The position numbers and the translations under genes are program-made. From Spisula solida (taxonomy: Eukaryota > Mollusca > Bivalvia > Venerida > Mactridae): a DNA stretch of 64,000 bases. The notes below the pieces were generated by a model that worked only from the letters and a program-made list of their open reading frames with translations, did not search any database and had not been told where the DNA came from. Below are positions 57,526 through 64,000 of this stretch, piece by piece. The stretch spans positions 2,515,201-2,579,200 of the forward strand of contig OX365962.1 in assembly GCA_947247005.1 (NCBI GenBank). The letters run 5' to 3'. Numbering within the stretch: position 1 is the first letter of the stretch; the number at the start of each line of letters is the position of its first letter.

Positions 57526-60205
57526 ATATCCAAGAAGAACTTAATGATATACACAAACCAGTGTGTTCTACCTCAACACATATCAAACAACAACTTGTAC
57601 ATATATACCAAAAACACTGTACTACACTCACCGTATCACCTTTGTTCGAATACGAGAATGAACAGTTGCTGCAACTTTACAAACTTCCAACTTTGTATCT
57701 GACGGAATACCAACGAGCCCCTTCAAACCAGAAATATATTAAAGTTACATCATGTAGAGACATATTCTGTAAGAAGGAGACTCTATGTAGGGATATTTAT
57801 ATCATTGGTGATGCTGGTGTTGGCAAGTCTTCATTTTGTCAGTTTTTGTGTTTACTATGGTACAAGTCAAATTCTGGTAATGTTGTTGGAAATGACGAGA
57901 TGCAGGAGTATGTGGATTTCATTGGGAAGTTTGACTTTGTATTTTATGTAACATTACGTGAAACTGACCGCATTGATGTGGTCGCTATGATTGTGGATCA
58001 ACTGTTTTTCACTCAATCTATGGATGAATGGAATAAACTATACAGCAGCATTAAAGCAGTTCTGATACAAAATGACAGTTTGGTAATTCTGGATGGTTTG
58101 GACGAGTGGAATCCTAATATATGTGGAAAACAGGAATTCCATTTACCAAGTAGACCATTTTCCGAGCAATGTGTTTATATCACAACTTGTCGACCGTACA
58201 AAACCGACCATATACAATTTAACGATCGGGATCACCAAGTACAAATTACAGGCATCACGGGAAAATCATCTAAAGATTATATTAAAGATGTCGTTAGTTA
58301 CATAAATAAGAAGAACAGTGAACAGAGAGATCCAGTGAAGTTTCACTTAGAAATAATTGAATGTGGTCTTGGTGATCTACTTTGTATACCTATCATTGCA
58401 TCACATTTGATAGTGGTTTGGTTTGAACAGAAACTCACCAAAATGCCAAGGTCACTTATTTATGGGTCCATTATGGACATGTTATTTGAAATAGCTATAA
58501 AACGCAATGTCGAGATTCCTCCATGTGCACTATCAGACTTACACCTACCTGATTCTCTATCTAAGTTGAATTATTTAAACGACCATGTGTCCTTGTTGCA
58601 AAAAGTATGTTTACTTTCTTTTAGATCTTTGTTTAATCTAGATAAATGCTCACTTACTCTTGTATTTACTAGACAAAGGTTGATGTTGGAGCCTTATTTT
58701 TTGTATCCTGAACAAATGGACTTTTTGTGCAAAATTGGTATTTTATCTAGAAACAGGATAATTGGTCGATTTGGGAAACAAGAACAAAAAGTCACTTTTT
58801 TGCATTTAAGTTATCTAGAATATTTTGCGGCATTGTTTGTGGCATCCTTTGATGAAAATGACATGTTTAATAATCGTGTTGCTAAGAACTGGACTTCCCT
58901 AGATACTGTATTGAAGTTTAAGAACTTCTTCCTGTTTCTTGCAGGATTTTCAATGCAAACAGTGTGTACATTGTTTGACAGTATTTATCCATTGATATCA
59001 AAAGACTTAACATTAATTAGAAGAAATTCCATATTTCACTATCGTCCAGCTTTATATCAGAACCAATTAAAGTCAATGCAGTCCATTGTTATCAGTTGTA
59101 TTAAGGAAAGTAGACGATCTGGTCCTTTACACGACTTTATAATGCTTGAAGATTTTTACTTTGATGGCCACACAGATGTTACGATAATGAACCCGCTATT
59201 GGAGTTTAACCAAAAATGTGCAAAATCTATACACTCGGTCAATGGTCAATATTTTGATGTATTTAGTCAGATAAAAGATCTCCATTTTCTAAGGTTGGAT
59301 GACGTATCTACCGGTGATTATTCAAAGTTCACGCAGCTCTTGTTAGACAATCAATTAACACTGCACACTATTTGTATGAGAGAGGGTTATGATACAAATC
59401 CATTGATTCCAGAGTTGCCTGTGAGTTGTCTCCATCATCTGACTTCATTGTATCTGGCTTTCGTAAAAATGGAACATAACAGTTTACGTGGCCTGGTAAA
59501 TTTTCTATCAGACAATCGTCTAGTTGAAAATATCAAAATAGAGTCTGTATATTGCAATAATCACCGGCCGGGTGACAGTGAGTGTACGTCGACTCTAAAT
59601 CTATCGCGACATACAAAACTTACTTCGTTATGTCTGTGGTATGTCAATATTGCATGTGACGAGATAAACAGTTCCGGGTTGCAGTACCTCACGTTGCGTC
59701 CATTATTTGAGAGGATTGACAGTTGTTCAACCATATATTTGACTGTATTAAGCATTCATTACTTGAATATATTTCTTTAAGTGGACGTTACATGCTGGAT
59801 TACGAAACCATTAACTTATTTACATCTACTGTGAAAACTCTTCCATTTCTCCAGGTTTTGGAATTTTACTCTGTGAACATGCCTGATGATGTCGGGTTAC
59901 AACTACACCCAGATGTTACCAACATAAGGATAGAACTGCATAGAGTCACAATGCGTCGTGAATGGTTTCAAGTCTTCGTTGAAAGCTTGGTTCACAGTAT
60001 ACCCGTGCTAAAAATTGTGTTATACGAATGTAAGATTTCCTCACTTGATGGAGAACCACACAGTGTAATGTCAGTTATGGATTCGTTGGATTACCTATCT
60101 GATTATCTTATATCAATACCTTCAATAAAAATCCAGTATAAAGATAGATTTAAAAGTCAAACTCACAATGGCTACGTGTTAGCATTTGCATCAGTAAGAC
60201 GTTAG
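57526..60205 (+). CDS. NLR exon 5: NACHT ATPase and leucine-rich C terminus, with frameshift
   Basis: Acceptor CTATTTCAG, phase 1 (Asp from G|AT). Walker A is GDAGVGKSS at 57807-57833 and Walker B is LVILDGLDEW at 58080-58109. Sensor-like TTCRP lies near 58,190. A helical block follows, with LHLSYLEYFAALFVA near 58,800, a motif typical of the region after NACHT. The tail has repeats of the LxxLxLxxV type. The frame ends at 59780, but an overlapping frame (59720-60205) continues the leucine-rich pattern to TAG. Confidence 0.88.
59717..59780 (+). other. Frameshift zone in the leucine-rich tail
   Basis: The first frame reads sensibly to LRPLFERID and then turns into non-repeat sequence and a stop. 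The +2 frame opens after TGA at 59717-59719 and reads LFNHIFDCIKHSLLEYISL, restoring the repeat. One missing base near 59,720 explains both. Confidence 0.75.
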
Positions 60206-60599
60206 AGAATCCTTGCATGGCATCCAGCTAGGGCTTTCAGATTTTTTGTTGCTGAAACCGGGCCTTTCAAAGTTTTAAGCTGTTACTTAACTTTTGGGGC
60301 TAAAGGCAGCTAAAACTATATTGTTCAGCAGTTTTTACTGTTGTAACTATGTCATTCAGCGTAGCCATTCCGCCGTTAGTTTGCTGAAACTTGTCTATTA
60401 AGATGTTTAACAGTTGGGATAAGGGCTGATTAATTTTCTTGGTTGGCAGTGAGTTGGGAACTTCTTCGTTTTAGGATTACTGACAGTTAAAACTAGACAT
60501 TATAGTCGTTTTACTGTGGAAACTGTGTCATTCAGCTAGTAATTATTTATTATACTTTTCGACAGCTTGGACTTGGGTGGATCTTTGCTTGTTTAGTTG

Positions 60600-60735
60600 G
60601 GCATTGTGCCTTCTATGTGTTTTATGTTTCCTGTGCTCGGTTGGTTCAGTTGGGCATTGTGCTGTGTGTTTTTAATGTTTTCTGTGCTCGGCTGGTTAAG
60701 TTGAGTTCTGCCTTCCCTGTCTGACTTAATATAAT
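60600..60735 (+). repeat. Right arm of the inverted repeat flanking the NLR gene
   Basis: Two tandem part-units (TGTGCTCGGTTGGTTCAGTT and TGTGCTCGGCTGGTTAAGTT), the second continuing CTGCCTTCCCTGTCTGACTT. The latter matches 48,933-49,012 in reverse. Confidence 0.8.
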
Positions 60736-60939
60736 TTCTTTGTAAAACTAAATTCATGTAGAAAATGATTACTAGATTGTTTATTATTATTACTATTGTC
60801 TATATTCTGCCAGTAAGTACTGTCTTTATATTCATTTTTAGTTGATGTTTATTTGAAAAAAAGTGAATTTCAAACTAAAGTGTCATATACGGAGAATTCT
60901 GATCGAGCGGCAACGTACTTTATTTAATAGCTTTTCATT

Positions 60940-60950
60940 AATAAAATAAA
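60940..60950 (+). terminator. Possible polyadenylation signals of the NLR gene
   Basis: Two overlapping AATAAA hexamers, 735 bases after the final stop; another AATAAA lies at about 61,323. Confidence 0.35.
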
Positions 60951-62241
60951 TAAGTTTTGTTCTTTTGAGTCACTGTTGAGTCACTCGCTGTCGGCATATT
61001 GGTTTGACTAAGTATTGGAAGCTATTTCAGTAGACATAGAGCCATTACGACCATCTTGTTTTAAATGTATTTCTTCCTAGAGGTTGGCTTGGCTTCAAAC
61101 CTTTAGTGGTTTAAATGCCGTCGTTCCTTTATAAGCTTTGAATTGTCTGTGCGCTACAATATTTATACCTTCTAAAAGGGTGGACTGTCTGTTATCAAGG
61201 GTGTTTATATAGGTATCCACGAGAGAATAGTTCGTCTCCGTTTTGTATTATCATTGCAAGTACATTGTTGATGACTTTATTTTTCACACATTCTTATTTT
61301 GTTATTTTGTGAAAGTAGAGAAAATAAACACATCCGTATAATATACAGTTTCGATTGGATTCATTCATTCCCGTTCATTTTAGCGTAATGCATACAACAT
61401 TATGTAACGTCCATATACTACGCCCTGTTTCAAACGTCGAGCAAGCGAGCGAGCGAGCGTAACATTGACCTATCAAATGCGTTTCCATTTTTCACCAATC
61501 AAAACGCATGTTACGAATTGTCCCAAACGGTCTCTTGCATTTTATGATATATTTACGCTCTCCTTGGAGCAGTATCGGGTGATGCTTACGTCATGTACGT
61601 GACGTAATATTCACGCGGTTTATGTACCGCGTAATTTCATTGGCCGACCCGGCGGTTATATTAATGGGCTGCGTTAGTATATGAGCCATTCTCCAGGAAA
61701 ATCGGGCTTAGTGACATTGTGTTAATATTTATGTAATAAGGTTAAACAAATCTTTGTAAATGAGGAAAAAAGTCATGCCCTTCGATTTAATTTTAAGTTC
61801 TTGGATACTATAGAACTGTGTCTTAGATTTATTTTTTCTCATAAATCATGTTAAAATATCTTCTGTCGTTGCTATGGCGACCAATCCTGAAGAGTATCCA
61901 TATTGTGAAAACGAGGGTTAGTGGTTAAAAGCAGTAGCTACATACCTCTAAAAGCTAAAATTCACGAGTTTGATATTTTTTATTCAAAAAGGAATATAAT
62001 TCTAAAATGTGATACAATTTTGAACAGTTTACGTTAAGAACTCATCAAATACTGGATTTATGAACTTCTTGTTAACGTAACGTCAAATAACATTTGAATG
62101 ACGTTTACGACGTCACTAACAAAGTTAGTATATATACTTCTCACTAGAAATAGTACATCAGAAATACTAAATCAGAGGACTTTTTACGACAGTTTATTAG
62201 TTGTCAACTGGTGGGTTAGAATAGGATTCAATAGACATAAC

Positions 62242-62637
62242 CAGGGCCCGGAAATATAACAAAAACTTACACCCGGCACTCAAATATTGAAATTCATTCT
62301 TTTGAGGTTCAAAGTGACAATTTTTAAGAACAAGAAGTTGTAATAATGTTAAATAGGTACTAAATACTATTTTTGGCTCATTTCATAGTGAAATTTAGTG
62401 TATTTCGAAGCTATTAATATATTTTATCAGTTTATCAGATGAAATAATTACATTTATTACCCATAAATCATACATAATGGCAAACAAGATGTATCAAATG
62501 TAATTTTCAACACTCATTAACAATTTTATTCATCTTCCTTCTCCAGATTTGCACTCTAGGGCAAACAATGGCTTATTATATCACATTTTCAATATTTGAG
62601 TGCTGAGTGTAACTATTGGTTATAATTCCGGGCCCTC
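62242..62637. mobile_element. CAGGGCCCGGAAATATAAC element
   Basis: CAGGGCCCGGAAATATAAC at the left and TTATAATTCCGGGCCCTC at the right, plus inner inverted GCACTCAAATATTGAAA. 396 bp, no coding frame. Confidence 0.8.
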
Positions 62638-62877
62638 AAGTCTGATTTTGTCGGAGTTAATGTAAAATGTTTCCTATAGATACATTTCCAAATACAAACC
62701 AACACAAATATTATGTAATACTACAATTTATTGACGAAACACAAGGTGATGAGATGTCTCGGAGATGTTATCTTGGTTATACCATCTATACGTCATCTTC
62801 GTCCTCATCCATAGCTGCAAATATAACAGGCATGCTTACATATAATATGTAATACTAGTAGTCAATTTACTAAGTAG

Positions 62878-63178
62878 AGGCGTAGTTCTGACGGACATCT
62901 TATCAGTTGTCGATATAAAGGGGGAGTTCCGACGGACATCTTATCATTTGTCGATATAAAGGGGGAGTTTCGACGGACGTCTTATCAGTTGTCGATATAA
63001 AGGCCGAGTTCCGATGTACATCTTATCAGTTGTCGATTTAAAGGCGGAGTTCCGATGGACATCTTATCAGTTGTCGATATAAAGGCGGAGTTACGACGGA
63101 CATCTTATCAGTTGTCGATATAAAGGCGGAGTTCCGACGGACATCTTATCAGTTGTCGATATAGAGGCGTAGATTGGT
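62878..63178. repeat. 41-bp satellite with inverted relatives downstream
   Basis: Seven units of GTTCCGACGGACATCTTATC, AGTTGTCGATATAAAGGCGG, A. Diverged inverse units (CTCCGCCTTTACATTGAACA) run from 63,200 to 63,510. Confidence 0.93.
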
Positions 63179-63764
63179 AACTTAACAGTATATTTGCCTC
63201 TATAATAAACATTGATAAGATTCCCATTATAAATCCGCCTATTTATTGAATATTATTAAGATGCTATCGTAACTTAGCGTTTATAAATACTGCAAACTGA
63301 TAATTAAACTAATAGTTACTCAGGCTCTTTATAGAAAAGTAATAAGTCTTTAGAGATCATCGTTACTCCACCTCTATATTGAACACCATTAGTTTACCGT
63401 TACTCCGCCCATTTTGATTTTGTTCAACTTCGCCACCTTTAAGGAATATCGATAACAGACTAAGCGCCACTCCGCCTTTACATTGAACAACGATAAGATG
63501 ACGTCGTAACTTGGCCAATATATTGAAACACAGCAGAAGACAGCATTAAAAGATAAAGACTGGCTCGATCAAAAGTAATATTGTAAAATCATTTCATTTC
63601 AATGGGATACCATTTCGTAGTTTTGGTGAAAAAGACCATTTTATGGGGACGTACTTCAGAATCAGAAAACCCATTCTTTTACCTGACTGAACTTGAACGC
63701 AAGTAAGACAGACACAGTAATCATGATAAATTTATTGATATACTCATTCAATGGGGATATAAAT

Positions 63765-63845
63765 TGTTGTAGAAGTCATCAACGAAATCCACGAAATTAA
63801 ATCCCCACGAATATCTTGTGTAAATATTTTAAAGTAAGAATGTTT
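63765..63845. repeat. Second copy of the TTCGTGG repeat
   Basis: CGAAATCCACGAAATTAAAT followed by CCCCACGAATAT; same family as 54,063. Confidence 0.6.
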
Positions 63846-64000
63846 TCATGCGTATGCTAATTTTGCTGTATAATTAAAAATTAAAACTGATTAAAAAAAA
63901 CAAAAATGGTTTATTTATTCTGTTTTTACTTTCAAATATGTTATGTGGTTGGCATTGGTTGGTTTGTGGGAAAAGGAGCTGTTACTGGTCATCGTCAGAT

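Larger units (their letters stand above)
49536..60205 (+). pseudogene. NLR-like receptor: 2A-like leader, DZIP3-type HEPN, helical repeats, NACHT, leucine-rich tail; one nonsense codon and one frameshift
   Basis: Five exons agree in phase: 49536-49800, 53429-53961, 55421-55579, 56241-57012, 57526-60205. Encoded in order are a leader with a hydrophobic segment and GIEPNPGP; a DZIP3-like HEPN domain (about residues 90-266); 33-residue helical repeats (320-576); a NACHT ATPase with Walker A near residue 671; and a Leu-rich C-terminal region. Full length would be about 1,469 residues. HEPN-NACHT proteins are expanded in molluscs and other animals and are thought to act in cytosolic immune sensing. 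Two lesions break the frame: TAA at 56553-56555 and a one-base loss near 59,720. All splice sites look intact, so decay is recent, or the lesions are assembly errors or allelic. Stopping at the TAA would give 423 residues. Confidence 0.82.
60206..62241. other. NLR 3' flank, no gene recognised
   Basis: Probable 3' untranslated sequence to about 60,950, the inverted-repeat arm, then AT-rich DNA with a GAGCGAGCGAGCG tract at 61,448. Confidence 0.55.

Overview
The window is eukaryotic, AT-rich and dense in introns and repeats. It looks like mollusc DNA, most likely a marine bivalve. The evidence is three recognisable animal genes, long introns with GT-AG boundaries, a CR1/jockey-type LINE, many short inverted-repeat DNA elements (including the 'GGGCCC...GCTCACCTGTC' and 'GGACGGACGGAC' families common in bivalves), and a DZIP3-type HEPN-NACHT receptor gene, a class expanded in molluscs. 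The species assignment is inference.

Layout. (1) 929-12,272, minus strand: 12 coding exons, all in phase, for the N-terminal 568 residues of the Sin3 corepressor (PAH1, PAH2, PAH3 and the start of the HDAC-interaction region). The rest of the gene lies beyond base 1. Its introns hold a 23-bp satellite and several inverted-repeat elements. A possible upstream first exon lies at 13,852-13,911. (2) 12,960-18,740: two 5'-truncated LINE copies, one with an 800-residue open reverse transcriptase frame. (3) 19,430-26,260: satellite arrays and nested transposons. (4) 26,576-30,953, minus: a two-exon gene for cytochrome c oxidase subunit 7C, whose 4.2-kb intron contains a transposon inside a transposon. 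(5) 35,092-46,216, plus: a two-exon gene for a secreted, Asn/Gln-rich, repetitive protein of about 1,337 residues with a signal peptide and TATA box. (6) 49,536-60,205, plus: a five-exon NLR-like gene encoding a hydrophobic leader ending in a 2A-like NPGP motif, a DZIP3-like HEPN domain, a 33-residue-repeat helical region, a NACHT ATPase and a leucine-rich tail. All splice phases agree, but the gene carries one in-frame stop and one frameshift, so this copy is probably a pseudogene or an allele making only the leader-HEPN part. (7) 60,206-64,000: intergenic DNA with one element and a 41-bp satellite with inverted copies.

The genes are functionally unrelated: a chromatin corepressor, a respiratory-chain subunit, a candidate extracellular matrix protein and an innate-immune receptor. 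No operon-like logic is expected. The most striking points are the 2A-like leader on the HEPN-NACHT gene with its two lesions, the Asn-rich secreted protein, and layered transposon insertions whose empty sites and target duplications can be read directly, including several unrelated elements sharing CAGGG/CAGTG ends and 5-bp duplications. Exon boundaries were placed by eye from splice consensus, reading phase and remembered family conservation; no search was run.
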